A stretch of 64,000 nucleotides of DNA from Amphritea atlantica (lineage in GTDB: Bacteria; Pseudomonadota; Gammaproteobacteria; Pseudomonadales; Balneatricaceae): positions 1 to 64,000 of the forward strand of contig NZ_JAHKQE010000009.1 in assembly GCF_018860855.1 (NCBI RefSeq), read 5' to 3'. The notes under the pieces were generated by a model that saw only the letters and a list, made by a program, of their open reading frames with translations, did no database searches and was not told where the DNA came from. Position numbers and translations under genes: made by a program. Positions 10,953 to 22,918 of the stretch are shown piece by piece (the stretch's first letter is position 1; the number at the start of each line of letters is the position of its first letter).

Positions 10953-13709
10953 TTAATCCTTAGGCGGTGGTGGTGCCAACACTTCACGGGCACCGTTATG
11001 GCTAGCGGTAGAAACAACACCCGCCGCTTCCATCGATTCAATCATCCGGGCAGCCCGGTTATAACCAATTTTAAGCTTACGCTGTACTGAGGAGATCGAC
11101 GCTTTACGGGTTTGAGTGACAAAGGCAACCGCTTCGTCATAGAGCGCATCTTGCTCATCATCACTATCGCCCATCATGCCCGAACCTCCTTCAACCACTT
11201 CAGAAAGGTCTGAAATCAAGTATTCAGGCGCGCCGAGTTTCTTCCAAGCTTCGACCACCCGATGCACTTCGTCATCACTAACGAAGGCACCATGCACTCG
11301 GTTAGGTAGGCTACTGCCGGCGGGCAGATAAAGCATATCACCGTTGCCCAGTAGATGCTCTGCACCACTCTGATCCAGCACGGTACGAGAGTCTATCTTA
11401 GAGGACACCTGAAAGCCGATACGTGTCGGAATGTTAGCCTTAATCAAGCCGGTAATAACGTCGACAGAAGGCCTCTGCGTCGCGAGAATCAGGTGGATAC
11501 CCGCCGCCCGTGCTTTCTGTGCTATTCGGGCGATCAGTTCTTCAACTTTCTTACCAACCACCATGATCATATCGGCAAACTCATCAATACAGACCACAAT
11601 GTAGGGCAGCGTTTCAAGGTAAGGCGCTGGCGCATCGGCAGGCAGCCCCATCTCCTCTGGATTCCAAAGGGGGTCTAATAGAGGTTCACCCTTATTTCGG
11701 GCCGCTTTAACTTTATCGTTATAGCCAGCAATGTTACGCACGCCCATTTTCGACATTAACTTATAACGACGCTCCATCTCAGCAACACACCAGCGCAACC
11801 CGCCAGCGGCTTCTTTCATATCCGTAATAACAGGGGCCAATAGATGTGGCACCCCTTCGTAGACTGAAAGCTCCAGCATTTTGGGGTCAACCAGCATTAA
11901 ACGAACTTCGTCTGGGGTTGCCTTAAACAGCAAGCTAAGCAGCATTGCATTGACGCCCACCGATTTACCGGAACCGGTGGTACCCGCCACCAGTAAGTGA
12001 GGCATTTTAGCCAAGTTGGCGACCACCGGATTACCGGCAATATCATTGCCGAGCCCCAGAGTTAATTTGGAAGATGCCTCTTTATAAGGTTTTGAATTGA
12101 GCACCTCACTGAGACGAACCATCTGCCGCTCTTCATTGGGAATCTCAATACCGATCACCGACTTACCGGCAATCACTTCGACCACCCGTACACTCATGAC
12201 CGCCATCGAGCGCGCCAAATCTCGCGCCAAATTGGTGATTCGGCTAGCTTTAACGCCGGGCGCAGGCTGTAACTCAAAGCGAGTAATAACAGGCCCTGGA
12301 TTCACTTCAACGACTTCGGCTACGATGCCAAAGTCTTTCAGCTTATGCTCCAACAAACGGGACATATCTTCGAGTTGTTCATCACTGTAGCAGTGCCCTT
12401 GCTTCAGCTCAGGGGGGTCTAGCAGGTCTAATGAAGGAATGCGTCGACGAGGTTCCCGACGAACAGCCGCCTGAGACTGATGATCAAGCCCCAGTTCGCT
12501 ATCTTTCATCGGCGTATGGGCTTCCGATAACGGCACCACTTTGACACCTTTACGATCAACATCTGCCAGCTGCTGGGCTGGGGCCTGAACGGGCTGAGCA
12601 GTACGTTGCGCGGTATTGTGCTGTACATCCTGTGGCGCAACAATTGTACGCGGTGTCTCCGTTAGGCTAGAAAATCCCTGATCGGCCCGTTCAGTCACTA
12701 GCGGAATATCCTGAGACGCATCAGTAGGACTTAAGCTATCAACTTCATAATGTTCCCACTCAGCAGGCGCAGAAGGCTCAGCTAATGGCTCATAGGCCGC
12801 TGGTTGCTCAGCATAGAGTGCTTCGGCTGGCTGTTGTTCAAAGGGTTGCTCAAATACCGGCTCTCTGCGAACACCCGCAACGTTTAGTGGTGCGGCCTCC
12901 GCTTGCACTGCATCGGCCGCAACGCCATGACGAGCCGCCGCTCGAAGCAGATGGCGTTTCTCTTCATCCGCCGCTGCATAAGGATCGGGGGTTGGTTGTA
13001 CGGTTTTACGATCCACCGGTTGGGTTTTAGATTTAACCCGTTGAATCAAGGTAAACAGACTCCGCCCCAACCGCTCTAGCAGTTGCGACCAAGACAGTTC
13101 AAACATGAGTGTCATACCAAACAACATCACCGTCGCCAGTACGATTGAGCTACCAATTAGACTAAACAGCGTGACCGCAACATCGGATAATGCCTGACCA
13201 ACTAGCCCCCCCATGCTAAAGGGCAGATGCCCCTCTGCATTCGATAGGTGAATCGCGGCAAATGTCGCCAGACAAAGCAAAACAAGCACCGCCCCCGTAA
13301 AACGCAACATCATAAAAGGGATGCCATCCAAAAGAGAGACGCTACGGCGAAACATAAAACGAATAGCGGGCACCAGCAACATTAATGGCAGCAACCAAGA
13401 AGCCACACCAAATACCGACAGCGCCAGATCGGCTAACCAGGCGCCAACAAGACCGGTGAAGTTATGTGCTTGCGGTTGATACCCTAGATGTGACCAACCT
13501 GGATCCCGATGATCATAGCCAAACAGCGCCAACTGTAAAAACAGCGCGAAACCGATCACTAGAATCAGCCCGCCTTCTTTAACAATCCGTGCGAGTAAGT
13601 CAGAAAAAGAGACTATTTTGTTCTCCTCCGAGCGGGCCTTAACGCCGACATCATGACTCCTGGCCTGGCTTCGAGTTTGGTTTCTATCTGTTTGGCTACG
13701 ATCCGACAA
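10953..13709 (-). CDS. ftsK: DNA translocase FtsK
   Basis: Septum-anchored motor that pumps the terminus region and activates XerCD at dif. The N-terminal part has four or five membrane segments. A Pro/Gln/Glu-rich linker follows, then the RecA-like motor with Walker [13 protein letters not shown], and the C-terminal winged-helix gamma domain ([19 protein letters not shown]) that reads KOPS. I set the start at TTG 13709, because AAGGA stands 8 bases before it, giving 918 residues. The frame stays open to 13841 (962 residues), but the ATG at 13811 has its GGGGAG only 2 bases away. The start needs experimental support. Confidence 0.9.
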   Translation of the reverse strand: MSDRSQTDRNQTRSQARSHDVGVKARSEENKIVSFSDLLARIVKEGGLILVIGFALFLQLALFGYDHRDPGWSHLGYQPQAHNFTGLVGAWLADLALSVFGVASWLLPLMLLVPAIRFMFRRSVSLLDGIPFMMLRFTGAVLVLLCLATFAAIHLSNAEGHLPFSMGGLVGQALSDVAVTLFSLIGSSIVLATVMLFGMTLMFELSWSQLLERLGRSLFTLIQRVKSKTQPVDRKTVQPTPDPYAAADEEKRHLLRAAARHGVAADAVQAEAAPLNVAGVRREPVFEQPFEQQPAEALYAEQPAAYEPLAEPSAPAEWEHYEVDSLSPTDASQDIPLVTERADQGFSSLTETPRTIVAPQDVQHNTAQRTAQPVQAPAQQLADVDRKGVKVVPLSEAHTPMKDSELGLDHQSQAAVRREPRRRIPSLDLLDPPELKQGHCYSDEQLEDMSRLLEHKLKDFGIVAEVVEVNPGPVITRFELQPAPGVKASRITNLARDLARSMAVMSVRVVEVIAGKSVIGIEIPNEERQMVRLSEVLNSKPYKEASSKLTLGLGNDIAGNPVVANLAKMPHLLVAGTTGSGKSVGVNAMLLSLLFKATPDEVRLMLVDPKMLELSVYEGVPHLLAPVITDMKEAAGGLRWCVAEMERRYKLMSKMGVRNIAGYNDKVKAARNKGEPLLDPLWNPEEMGLPADAPAPYLETLPYIVVCIDEFADMIMVVGKKVEELIARIAQKARAAGIHLILATQRPSVDVITGLIKANIPTRIGFQVSSKIDSRTVLDQSGAEHLLGNGDMLYLPAGSSLPNRVHGAFVSDDEVHRVVEAWKKLGAPEYLISDLSEVVEGGSGMMGDSDDEQDALYDEAVAFVTQTRKASISSVQRKLKIGYNRAARMIESMEAAGVVSTASHNGAREVLAPPPPKD

Positions 13710-15002
<1,293 letters not shown>

Positions 15003-15716
15003 ATGCTCCCTTGGTTAGACCCAAACAGCACTGAGTTCCCTCCTATTAGCCAGGCATTGGGTGATCCCAATGGACTACTGGCGGCGGGTGGGGATCTCAG
15101 TGCCGAGCGACTGATTGCCGCCTATCGACAAGGTATTTTCCCTTGGTTTAACCCTGGGGAGCCTATCTTATGGTGGTCACCGGATCCTCGCTGCACTCTT
15201 GTGCCTGAGCAGGTTCATATCTCTAGAAGCCTACGCAAAGCGATTCGGCATACGACATTTGAAATGACGTTCGACCAGGCATTTAGTGACGTCATCAAAG
15301 CCTGTGCAGCCCCGAGAAGTTATAGCGAGGACACTTGGATCAGCACGCCGATGCAAAACGCCTATACCGAGCTACATCAGCGAGGCGTTGCCCATTCGGT
15401 AGAACTATGGCAAGACGGCCAACTCACCGGAGGGCTTTACGGTATCGCCATAGGACGCTTGTTTTTTGGTGAATCGATGTTTAGCCGCTCGACCAATAGC
15501 TCGAAAATTGCATTTGCCTACTTCGCCAAACAACTGCAAAAATGGGGCTATGCTTTAATTGATTGTCAGGTTGAAAATAACCACCTGACTAGCCTGGGAG
15601 CCCAATGCATTCCCAGAATCGAATTTCAACAATATCTAGCACAACACCTGACCACAACCTTAGACCATCCGTGGCAGTTTGATATTGATAAAGAAGACGT
15701 GGTGAGAACTGAGTGA
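15003..15716 (+). CDS. aat: Leucyl/phenylalanyl-tRNA-protein transferase
   Basis: Adds Leu or Phe from charged tRNA to proteins with N-terminal Lys or Arg, creating primary N-degrons. The 237 residues carry the family block GIFPWFNPGEPILWWSPDPR near 40-60 and the later GRLFFGESMFSR. It follows trxB with no gap and overlaps ate by the four bases GTGA. With ate downstream and clpA/clpS nearby it belongs to the N-degron pathway. Confidence 0.96.
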   Translation: MLPWLDPNSTEFPPISQALGDPNGLLAAGGDLSAERLIAAYRQGIFPWFNPGEPILWWSPDPRCTLVPEQVHISRSLRKAIRHTTFEMTFDQAFSDVIKACAAPRSYSEDTWISTPMQNAYTELHQRGVAHSVELWQDGQLTGGLYGIAIGRLFFGESMFSRSTNSSKIAFAYFAKQLQKWGYALIDCQVENNHLTSLGAQCIPRIEFQQYLAQHLTTTLDHPWQFDIDKEDVVRTE

Positions 15717-16423
15717 GCAATCTCAAAACTCTACATTTTTATGCGACACCGGAACACGAGTGTAGTTATCTCGAAGGGCTGGAAGCCAAGACACTGTTTG
15801 TTGATCCACAGGAGGTCATCAATTTTGATGCCTACAGCCAACTATCCGATCTAGGTTTCCGCCGCAGCGGAAAGCATATCTATCGTCCCTATTGCACTAA
15901 CTGCCAAGCCTGTATATCGGTGCGGGTCAATAGCCGGGAGTTTACTCCCAGCAAAAGCCAGAAGCGTATTATCAATAAAAACAAAGATCTGCAAGTTACA
16001 ACCACGCCCCCTCAATTTACCGATGAGTATTACGCTCTCTATGAACGTTACATCAATGCTCGGCACAGCGATGGTGATATGTACCCGCCGACGCCGGAAC
16101 AGTTCAGCGCGTTTCTAATTGAAGGGGAACAAAAAGGCTGCTTTTACGAGTTTCGCGACCCAAGCGGCAAACTCGTAGCACTGGCGGTTACCGATTATCT
16201 AGTGCAGGGTTTATCGGCTATTTACACCTTTTTTGATCCCGAAGAAGCATCACGCAGTTTAGGAAGTTATGCTATTCTTTGGCAGCTTAAGGAGGTCAAG
16301 CGGCTAGAACTGGAATACCTTTACCTTGGCTACTGGATACGAGAGTGTCAGAAAATGTCTTATAAAATTGCATACAGCCCTCTTGAGATGCTAATTAACG
16401 GCCAGTGGATCGTCGTTGACTAA
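15713..16423 (+). CDS. bpt: Aspartate/glutamate leucyltransferase (Bpt/Ate family)
   Basis: Transfers Leu to proteins with N-terminal Asp or Glu; in bacteria this family resembles eukaryotic arginyltransferase but uses Leu-tRNA. The 236 residues show the N-terminal cysteine motif YCTNCQACISVRV and the C-terminal YLYLGYWIRECQKMSYK block. The GTG start lies inside the GTGA overlap with aat, so the two are probably translationally coupled. The Leu specificity is inferred from the bacterial subfamily; the older name is ate. Confidence 0.93.
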   Translation: MSNLKTLHFYATPEHECSYLEGLEAKTLFVDPQEVINFDAYSQLSDLGFRRSGKHIYRPYCTNCQACISVRVNSREFTPSKSQKRIINKNKDLQVTTTPPQFTDEYYALYERYINARHSDGDMYPPTPEQFSAFLIEGEQKGCFYEFRDPSGKLVALAVTDYLVQGLSAIYTFFDPEEASRSLGSYAILWQLKEVKRLELEYLYLGYWIRECQKMSYKIAYSPLEMLINGQWIVVD

Positions 16424-16670
16424 CGGCACAACAACATCACTAGCGCTCACCAAACCAAAATGACATCGGATTATTACTGGGGATTGTTGTACTGGTGCAC
16501 TGCGCATTGCATTCCACTAGCAATAGGCTTCTAATGCACATCATTTCTCGACAGTTTTGAAGATTACTTGATTAATTACACCAAATCTCTTTGATATAAA
16601 TGACAAAATAAGGCAAAATACTGCGCTGCAAAATGTAGTATTGCAACTAATCAACTTAGGTAGGTACTGA

Positions 16671-16889
16671 ATGTCTAAAGAAGACAGCTTTGAAATGGAA
16701 GGCGTTGTGACCGACACACTGCCTAACACAATGTTCCGGGTAGAACTGGAAAATGGTCATGTTGTTACAGCGCACATCTCTGGCAAGATGCGCAAAAACT
16801 ATATCCGCATCCTGACCGGCGATAAGGTTAAGGTTGAATTAACACCTTACGACCTAACTAAAGGCCGCATCACCTACCGCGCACGGTAA
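16671..16889 (+). CDS. infA: Translation initiation factor IF-1
   Basis: S1/OB-fold protein that binds the 30S A site during initiation. The 72 residues match the universal length and pattern ([39 protein letters not shown]). The 247-bp region before it holds a TTGATA/AAAATA-like pair around 16593-16622 as a possible promoter. A strong bidirectional terminator follows and separates it from convergent clpA. Confidence 0.97.
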   Translation: MSKEDSFEMEGVVTDTLPNTMFRVELENGHVVTAHISGKMRKNYIRILTGDKVKVELTPYDLTKGRITYRAR

Positions 16890-16904
16890 CAACTTATAAA
16901 AAAA

Positions 16905-16920
16905 GCGACCTAAGGGTCGC
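16905..16920. terminator. Bidirectional terminator between infA and clpA
   Basis: Stem GCGACC/GGTCGC with a 4-base loop is bordered by seven A on the left and seven T on the right, so it can end both infA (plus) and clpA (minus). Confidence 0.9.
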
Positions 16921-16952
16921 TTTTTTTATATCTCAATTTTAGTTGATGACGG

Positions 16953-19217
16953 TTACACCGCCATGCCTGTATGCGCATGAATCTCAATATCATTATCCGC
17001 GTTGACAACAATATCGACTTTCCCGCCCTCATCGGCCAACTCACCAAAAAGAATCATCTCTGCCAACGGCTTTTTCAGTTTTTCCTGAATCAAACGTTTC
17101 ATAGGCCGCGCGCCCATCGTGGCATCATAACCATGTTCAGCAAACCACTGCCGAGCATCATTATCAATATTCAGCACAACATTTTTATCATCTAGTTGCG
17201 CCTGCAACTCAGTCAAGAACTTATCAACCACACCGACAATAACCTCGGGCGATAGCGCTTTAAACTGAATAATACCATCCAGACGGTTGCGGAACTCCGG
17301 CGTAAACAGCTTTTTGATCGCTTCCATACCATCCGTTGTATGATCCTGATGACTAAAGCCAATCGAAGCACGGGTCATCTGCTCGATACCCGCATTTGTC
17401 GTCATTACCAATATCACGTTACGGAAATCAGCTTTACGACCATTATTATCGGTCAATGTGCCGTTATCCATTACCTGGAGTAGCAAATTAAAGACTTCAG
17501 GATGAGCTTTCTCTATTTCATCCAGCAACAATACTGCATGAGGCGACTTAGTGACCGCTTCAGTCAGCAATCCACCCTGATCATAGCCTACATAGCCAGG
17601 AGGCGCACCAATGAGCCGTGAGACGGTGTGACGCTCCATATACTCCGACATATCAAAGCGAATCAGCTCAATACCCATAATGCGTGCAAGCTGGCTAGTA
17701 ACTTCCGTCTTACCCACGCCCGTTGGGCCGGCAAACAGAAAAGATCCGACCGGCTTATTCGGTTCATTCAAGCCTGCACGAGATAGTTTAATCGCTGCGG
17801 ACAGCGTATTGATCGCTTCATCCTGCCCAAGAACAACCATTTTAAGATTGCTGTCGAGCTTTTTCAGTTGCTCTTTATCCGACACCGAAACACTCTTCGC
17901 TGGGATGCGAGCAATTTTGGCCACAACGATTTCAACTTCGGGCACATCAATCACCGAATTACGTTCATCTAAGGGCACCAATTGCTGATAAGCCCCTGCC
18001 TCATCAATCACGTCGATCGCCTTATCCGGCATATGCTTATCGTTGATGTAGCGATCAGCCATTTCAGCCGCCGCCCGTAAAGCCTCATCGGTGTAGGTAA
18101 CATGATGATGATCTTCAAATCGGCTTTTAAGCCCTTGAAGAATTCGATAGGTATCATCAACTGAGGGCTCCAAGACATCGACCTTCTGGAAGCGTCGCGC
18201 CAGCGCTCGATCTTTTTCAAAGATGCCACGGAATTCCTGAAAAGTGGTCGAACCAATGCAGCGCAACTGACCCGAACTTAACAGCGGTTTCAGCAGATTA
18301 GACGCATCCATTGAGCCGCCGGATGCTGCTCCAGCACCGATAATGGTATGAATTTCATCAATAAACAGAATCGCATGCTCCTGCTCTTTAATCTCATTCA
18401 GAAGACCTTTAAGCCGCTTTTCAAAGTCGCCACGATATTTAGTACCTGCCAACAACGCGCCCAAGTCGAGGGAATAAACAATGCTGTCTGCGATAACATC
18501 CGGCACCTGCCCCTCAACAATCAGCTTCGCCAACCCTTCAGCAATAGCGGTTTTACCCACGCCAGCCTCACCAACCAACAGCGGATTGTTTTTACGGCGT
18601 CGCGAGAGAATCTGCACAACTCGTTCAACCTCGGCAGTACGGCCAACCAACGGATCAATACGGCCCGATTTTGCTTGTTCATTAAGGTTGACTGAAAAAT
18701 TTGCCAGCGGGCTTTTTTCTTTCTCGGCCGCCGCATCACCTTCTAACAACCCATCATCAGCAGGGCGACTATCGTTCTCTTCGACCCGGGAGATGCCGTG
18801 AGAGATGTAATTGACCACATCGATACGTTCGATACCTTGTTGATTCAGCACATACACCGCATGACTTTCCTGCTCACTGAATATCGCCACCAAAACATTG
18901 GCGCCATTGACTTCAGCGCGGCCCGAGGACTGCACATGGAAAACCGCCCGCTGCAGAACTCGTTGAAACCCCAGAGTTGGCTGGGTTTCCACATCAGGAA
19001 TATTCTCCGGTAGCAGTGGCGTGGTGTCGTCGATAAAAGTATTGAGTAACTGTCTCATCTTATCAAGATCGACCGCACAAGCATCCAACACTGCGCGGGC
19101 CTCAGAATTATCAAGTAAAGCCAATAACAGATGCTCTACGGTCATAAACTCATGTCGCTTAGCGCGCGCATTCTTAAAGGCAACGCTCAGCGTATCTTCA
19201 AGCTCTTTATTTAACAT
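16953..19217 (-). CDS. clpA: ATP-dependent Clp protease ATP-binding subunit ClpA
   Basis: Double-ring AAA+ unfoldase that feeds substrates to ClpP, including N-degron proteins delivered by ClpS. The 754 residues contain the N-terminal repeat domain (1-140), Walker A motifs GEAGVGKT near 214 and GPTGVGKT near 495, and no ClpB-type middle coiled coil. It starts 13 bases after clpS, forming a clpS-clpA operon on the minus strand, convergent with infA. Confidence 0.96.
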   Translation of the reverse strand: MLNKELEDTLSVAFKNARAKRHEFMTVEHLLLALLDNSEARAVLDACAVDLDKMRQLLNTFIDDTTPLLPENIPDVETQPTLGFQRVLQRAVFHVQSSGRAEVNGANVLVAIFSEQESHAVYVLNQQGIERIDVVNYISHGISRVEENDSRPADDGLLEGDAAAEKEKSPLANFSVNLNEQAKSGRIDPLVGRTAEVERVVQILSRRRKNNPLLVGEAGVGKTAIAEGLAKLIVEGQVPDVIADSIVYSLDLGALLAGTKYRGDFEKRLKGLLNEIKEQEHAILFIDEIHTIIGAGAASGGSMDASNLLKPLLSSGQLRCIGSTTFQEFRGIFEKDRALARRFQKVDVLEPSVDDTYRILQGLKSRFEDHHHVTYTDEALRAAAEMADRYINDKHMPDKAIDVIDEAGAYQQLVPLDERNSVIDVPEVEIVVAKIARIPAKSVSVSDKEQLKKLDSNLKMVVLGQDEAINTLSAAIKLSRAGLNEPNKPVGSFLFAGPTGVGKTEVTSQLARIMGIELIRFDMSEYMERHTVSRLIGAPPGYVGYDQGGLLTEAVTKSPHAVLLLDEIEKAHPEVFNLLLQVMDNGTLTDNNGRKADFRNVILVMTTNAGIEQMTRASIGFSHQDHTTDGMEAIKKLFTPEFRNRLDGIIQFKALSPEVIVGVVDKFLTELQAQLDDKNVVLNIDNDARQWFAEHGYDATMGARPMKRLIQEKLKKPLAEMILFGELADEGGKVDIVVNADNDIEIHAHTGMAV

Positions 19218-19230
19218 ACTTAACGCTCCG

Positions 19231-19587
19231 CTAGGCTTGTTCTACTTCACACAAAAGAGGATGTTGATTCTCTCTGGCACATTGATTAACTAAGGCAGCT
19301 TTCGTATCTGCCACATCGCGGGTAAACACACCGCACACACCTTTACCTTTAGTATGGACTGCTAACATCACTTGTGTCGCTTTTTCCTGATTCATACCAA
19401 AAAACCCCATCAGAATCTGAATAACGAAATCCATTGGAGTATAGTCGTCATTTAGCAATACCACCCGATACATCGAAGGCCTTTTTAGCTCAGGCTTCGC
19501 CTCTTCAGTTACTACACCGGTATTATTGTGGTCAGCAAAATCATCTGACTCACCTGAAAGCTTTATATCACAAACTACTTGCCACAT
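19231..19587 (-). CDS. clpS: ClpS adaptor for N-degron substrates
   Basis: Binds N-terminal Leu, Phe, Tyr or Trp and hands the substrate to ClpA. The 118 residues have an unstructured N-terminal extension, then the core [19 protein letters not shown] with the NDD pocket residues and [18 protein letters not shown] near the C-terminus. It is first in the clpS-clpA unit. Together with aat and bpt 3 kb away, the whole recognition side of the pathway lies in one neighbourhood. Confidence 0.95.
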   Translation of the reverse strand: MWQVVCDIKLSGESDDFADHNNTGVVTEEAKPELKRPSMYRVVLLNDDYTPMDFVIQILMGFFGMNQEKATQVMLAVHTKGKGVCGVFTRDVADTKAALVNQCARENQHPLLCEVEQA

Positions 19588-19667
19588 ATCATATCTCTAA
19601 AAGAAGAATCAATTATTTATATCCCATTATGGGCAAACCATACCCGGTAGGCTCTCCAGCCTAATGC

Positions 19668-19686
19668 TATACTGTATCTGCAGGAG
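19668..19686 (+). promoter_or_regulatory. Extended -10 promoter and RBS before a cysteine-rich short ORF
   Basis: TGCTATACT (19665-19673) fits the extended -10 pattern TGn-TATAnT; no clear -35 is seen. AGGAG at 19682-19686 stands 8 bases before an ATG at 19695. A start of transcription near 19680 would leave a very short leader. Confidence 0.4.
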
Positions 19687-19694
19687 TTAAGAGT

Positions 19695-19769
19695 ATGTGT
19701 TGTATCATGTGTTGTATCGGATGTCCCTGCACTTTATCACGGGCATTTTCTCTCGTTTCAGCATTGTAG
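19695..19769 (+). CDS. Putative 24-residue cysteine-rich leader peptide upstream of cspD
   Basis: An ATG at 19695 opens 24 codons ending at TAG 19769. Its first half reads MCCIMCCIGCPC, so six of the first twelve residues are cysteine, arranged as two MCCI units followed by CxC. A good AGGAG lies at proper spacing and an extended -10 lies just upstream. cspD starts 66 bases later on the same strand. It could be a metal- or cysteine-sensing leader ORF or a free metal-binding peptide. I know no named family, and a chance ORF cannot be excluded. Confidence 0.4.
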   Translation: MCCIMCCIGCPCTLSRAFSLVSAL

Positions 19770-19841
19770 CAAGAGAGTTTGTCGTGGCAACAGGCCTAAA
19801 GTAATTCAGGTCGAAGTAATTCGGATATTGGGGGGATGCCA

Positions 19842-20078
19842 ATGCACACAGGGAAAGTCAAATGGTTCAATAACGCCAAAGGTTTTGGTTTTATTGTTTC
19901 ACCGGATTTTGACGAAGATTTATTTGCTCACTATTCTGTCATTCAGTCAGAAGGCTATAAGAGCCTAAAAGCAGGACAGGAGGTTGAGTTTGAAACAACC
20001 CCCGGACCTAAAGGGATACATGCGGTTAACATTAAATTGTTAAACGTGCCGGAAACGGAATTAAAGGAGCTCAGCTGA
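19842..20078 (+). CDS. cspD: Cold-shock domain protein, CspD-like
   Basis: Single OB-fold nucleic-acid-binding protein. RNP1 (KGFGFI) and RNP2-like (DLFAHYSVI) motifs are clear, as is FETTPGPKGIHAVNI. I use the second ATG (19842, 78 residues): the six G at 19830-19835 touch the first ATG (19836) but are ideally placed 6 bases before the second. The location next to clpS-clpA matches cspD of gammaproteobacteria, where the product inhibits replication in stationary phase. That function is taken from E. coli and not shown here. Confidence 0.85.
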   Translation: MHTGKVKWFNNAKGFGFIVSPDFDEDLFAHYSVIQSEGYKSLKAGQEVEFETTPGPKGIHAVNIKLLNVPETELKELS

Positions 20079-20093
20079 CGGAATCGACCAAAA

Positions 20094-20181
20094 CTCCCAA
20101 CCTTTCGGATTGGGAGAGTGCAGTGACCGCACTGCACATCAATGGTAAAAACTAAAGAAAGGCAGATAACACTGCCTTTCT
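20094..20181 (+). ncRNA. Three consecutive stem-loops after cspD
   Basis: Three perfect hairpins follow cspD: CTCCCAA/TTGGGAG (20094-20116), GTGCAGTG/CACTGCAC with a 4-base loop (20118-20137), and AGAAAGGCAG/CTGCCTTTCT with a 6-base loop (20156-20181). None has a proper T-run. They may be a structured cspD 3' UTR, an RNA in its own right, or a weak terminator series between cspD and the convergent icd. The type call is tentative. Confidence 0.35.
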
Positions 20182-20299
20182 CTGGGCTATAACCCTACCT
20201 TACTAACCTCGACCAAACTCCAGCACTCGGTTCACCAAGTCATTAAGAAAGGTTCACTAGCAACCTCCTTGCAACAAAGATCACCGTCTATCTTTACCT

Positions 20300-21553
20300 C
20301 TACATATGCTGAATAACAGCCTTACCAAAAGCAGAACAACTGAGTAACTGAGCCCCTTCCATTTGGCGCTCAAAGTCGTAGGTCACTGTTTTAGCGGTAA
20401 TCGCCCCCTCTACCCCATTAATGATCAGATCAGCAGCTTCAAACCACCCCATATGCCGTAACATCATCTCTGCCGAGAGAATGATTGAGCCTGGGTTCAC
20501 CTTATCTTTACCGGCGTATTTAGGCGCTGTACCGTGGGTTGCTTCGAAGATTGCTACTTTGTCCGATAAATTGGCCCCCGGTGCAATACCGATACCACCG
20601 ACCTCCGCCGCTAAGGCATCAGAGATATAATCACCGTTAAGGTTTAGTGTGGCCACTACATCGTATTCAGCCGGACGCAATAGGATTTGCTGCAACATCG
20701 CATCGGCAATGACATCTTTGACCACAACCTGCTTACCATTATTTGGATTAGTAAAGCTCATCCAAGGCCCGCCGTTGAGCGGCTGCGCGCCAAACTCATC
20801 TTTAGCGATTTCATACCCCCAGTCCTTGAAGGCCCCCTCGGTAAACTTCATGATATTGCCTTTATGCACCAACGTTAGGGACTCTCGATCATTATCGATG
20901 GTGTATTGCAGTGCCCGTCGTACCAATCGCTTAGTGCCCTGTTCCGATACGGGTTTAATACCGATACCACACTGGGTGTCAAAGCGAATTTTGCTAACGC
21001 CCATCTCCTCTTTTAGAAAACGGATCACTTTATCGGCTTCTGGGCTGCCCGCTTTCCACTCAATACCGGCATAGATATCTTCCGAGTTTTCCCGATAGAT
21101 CACCATATCCACATCACCAGGATTTTTGACCGGACTCGGCACCCCGGTAAACCAGCGTACGGGTCGCTGACACACATACAGATCAAGCTCTTGACGCAAA
21201 GCCACATTCAATGAGCGGATACCACCACCTACCGGAGTCGTCAGCGGTCCCTTAATACCAACCACAAACTCCTTAAATGCCGTCATCGTTTCCTCTGGCA
21301 GCCAAGTATCCTGATCATAGATCGCGGTTGCTTTTTCGCCCGCATAAACTTCCATCCAAGCAATTTTACGCGTCCCGCCATAAGCCTTACTGACGGCGGC
21401 ATCAACCACCTCTAACATCACCGGCGAAACATCAATACCGATACCGTCGCCTTCGATATAAGGAATAATGGGATGGTCTGGGACATTCAGCGAGTAATCA
21501 TCATTCACTGTAATCCTGCTGCCCTCAGGCACCGCGATTTTTGTGTATGCCAT
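20300..21553 (-). CDS. icd: NADP-dependent isocitrate dehydrogenase
   Basis: Oxidises isocitrate to 2-oxoglutarate in the TCA cycle and competes with isocitrate lyase for substrate. The 417 residues show the substrate loop with the regulatory serine ([13 protein letters not shown]), [15 protein letters not shown] and [18 protein letters not shown] chose ATG 21553 because GGAG lies 6 bases before it; the upstream ATG at 21565 overlaps that site. Phosphorylation by AceK at the loop serine is known in enterics; no aceK lies in this window. Confidence 0.95.
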   Translation of the reverse strand: MAYTKIAVPEGSRITVNDDYSLNVPDHPIIPYIEGDGIGIDVSPVMLEVVDAAVSKAYGGTRKIAWMEVYAGEKATAIYDQDTWLPEETMTAFKEFVVGIKGPLTTPVGGGIRSLNVALRQELDLYVCQRPVRWFTGVPSPVKNPGDVDMVIYRENSEDIYAGIEWKAGSPEADKVIRFLKEEMGVSKIRFDTQCGIGIKPVSEQGTKRLVRRALQYTIDNDRESLTLVHKGNIMKFTEGAFKDWGYEIAKDEFGAQPLNGGPWMSFTNPNNGKQVVVKDVIADAMLQQILLRPAEYDVVATLNLNGDYISDALAAEVGGIGIAPGANLSDKVAIFEATHGTAPKYAGKDKVNPGSIILSAEMMLRHMGWFEAADLIINGVEGAITAKTVTYDFERQMEGAQLLSCSAFGKAVIQHM

Positions 21554-21655
21554 TTTCTGCTCCATATATTTCTAAGAATATGACCTTGCAGACACAGTAT
21601 AGACGCTGATAACCTGCCTGCCCGTTCAATTCAGATGACCTGTCGGAAAAGTCTA

Positions 21656-22330
21656 ATGCCAGAAATAATATTGTTCAATAAACCGTTTCAGGTGCTCACC
21701 CAGTTTACCGATAGCGAAGGTCGTCCGACCTTAAGCAATTACATCAAACGCAAAGGTGTCTACGCGGCAGGACGACTCGATTATGACTCCGAAGGCTTAT
21801 TAATTCTGACCGACAATGGCCAGCTGCAACACCGATTAGCAGATCCTAAATTCAAACTTGAAAAAACGTATTGGGCGCAGGTCGAGGGAGAGATTAATGA
21901 TGAGGCACTACAGCAATTGCGCCAAGGCGTGACATTGAAAGATGGCGTCACCCGTCCAGCCAAGGCAAAAAAAATCCCCGAACCATCGATCTGGCCTCGC
22001 ACACCACCAATACGCGAACGTCAAAATCAGCCAACCAGCTGGGTAGAACTTAAAATCAGTGAAGGTAAAAATAGGCAGGTTAGACGGATGACCGCCGCCG
22101 TTGGCTTTCCAACCCTACGATTGATTCGCGCCGCCATCGGCAATTGGACACTGGAGCAGCTTAAGCCAGGTGAATACCGTACAGAAGAGGTGGCAATGCC
22201 GGTCGCACCACGCCAACCGCGGACGACAAAATCGGCTAGCAGCAGGACAGCCCCGCCTTCACGCCGCGGCGATAAAACAGCGACTCATGGCCGCAAAGCC
22301 CGCAGCAAACCAGCCCGTAAACAGCGCTAA
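21656..22330 (+). CDS. rluE: 23S rRNA pseudouridine synthase, RluE type
   Basis: RsuA/RluB/E/F-family enzyme, probably forming pseudouridine 2457 in 23S rRNA. There is no S4 domain, as expected for RluE. The catalytic motif is [14 protein letters not shown] with its aspartate, followed by [17 protein letters not shown]. The last 40 residues are a basic Arg/Lys/Ser-rich tail that may bind rRNA. I prefer ATG 21656 ([11 protein letters not shown]) over 21635, since a GGA stands upstream and family members begin here. It ends 4 bases before convergent moaE. Confidence 0.88.
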   Translation: MPEIILFNKPFQVLTQFTDSEGRPTLSNYIKRKGVYAAGRLDYDSEGLLILTDNGQLQHRLADPKFKLEKTYWAQVEGEINDEALQQLRQGVTLKDGVTRPAKAKKIPEPSIWPRTPPIRERQNQPTSWVELKISEGKNRQVRRMTAAVGFPTLRLIRAAIGNWTLEQLKPGEYRTEEVAMPVAPRQPRTTKSASSRTAPPSRRGDKTATHGRKARSKPARKQR

Positions 22331-22334
22331 TCAC

Positions 22335-22790
22335 TTACCAGTTCTCGGCCGCATCAAGATCCGATTGTTTCGCCTCGACCCAATGCTCGCCAGCGGTGGT
22401 GATCTCTTTTTTCCAAAACGGCGCGTCACGCTTAAGATAATCCATAATAAACTCAGCCCCTTGGAACGCCGCTTGACGATGAGCACTAGCGACCCCAACA
22501 AAGACGATATTGTCATTCAGGGCGAGCCGCCCTACGCGATGGATCACCACCACATTACCCAAGGTCCAGCGCTGCCGAGCCTGCTCAATAATCCGACTCA
22601 GCGCTTTCTCTGTCATCCCTGGGTAGTGCTCAAGATACAGCGCCTCCAACCCCGGCCCACTGGCCAGCTGGCGAACCACGCCGGTAAAGGTAACGATCGC
22701 CCCATTGCAGGCATTATCCGCCTGTAATTGCTGGGATAGCTTTGCAACTGAAAAATCTTCAGTCTGAACCGAAACAATATCTTTCAACAA
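22335..22790 (-). CDS. moaE: Molybdopterin synthase catalytic subunit MoaE
   Basis: Large subunit that, with thiocarboxylated MoaD, puts two sulfurs into precursor Z to form molybdopterin. The 151 residues show GAIVTFTGVVR, LEHYPGMTEKAL, VVIHRVGRL and APFWKKE with the catalytic lysines. No moaD, moaA or moaC lies beside it, so its partner must be encoded elsewhere. The gene is convergent with rluE and divergent from nudJ. Confidence 0.93.
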   Translation of the reverse strand: MLKDIVSVQTEDFSVAKLSQQLQADNACNGAIVTFTGVVRQLASGPGLEALYLEHYPGMTEKALSRIIEQARQRWTLGNVVVIHRVGRLALNDNIVFVGVASAHRQAAFQGAEFIMDYLKRDAPFWKKEITTAGEHWVEAKQSDLDAAENW

Positions 22791-22918
22791 ACGTCACTCC
22801 AAAATACAGCCAAAAGCAGTCAAAAATGGTAAGGTTGCCCGCCAGAGTCTGCTGCATCTTAGACGCGGGCAGTTAACATAACGGGCCGATAATCTGCCCT
22901 TAATATACGGGATGAGAA

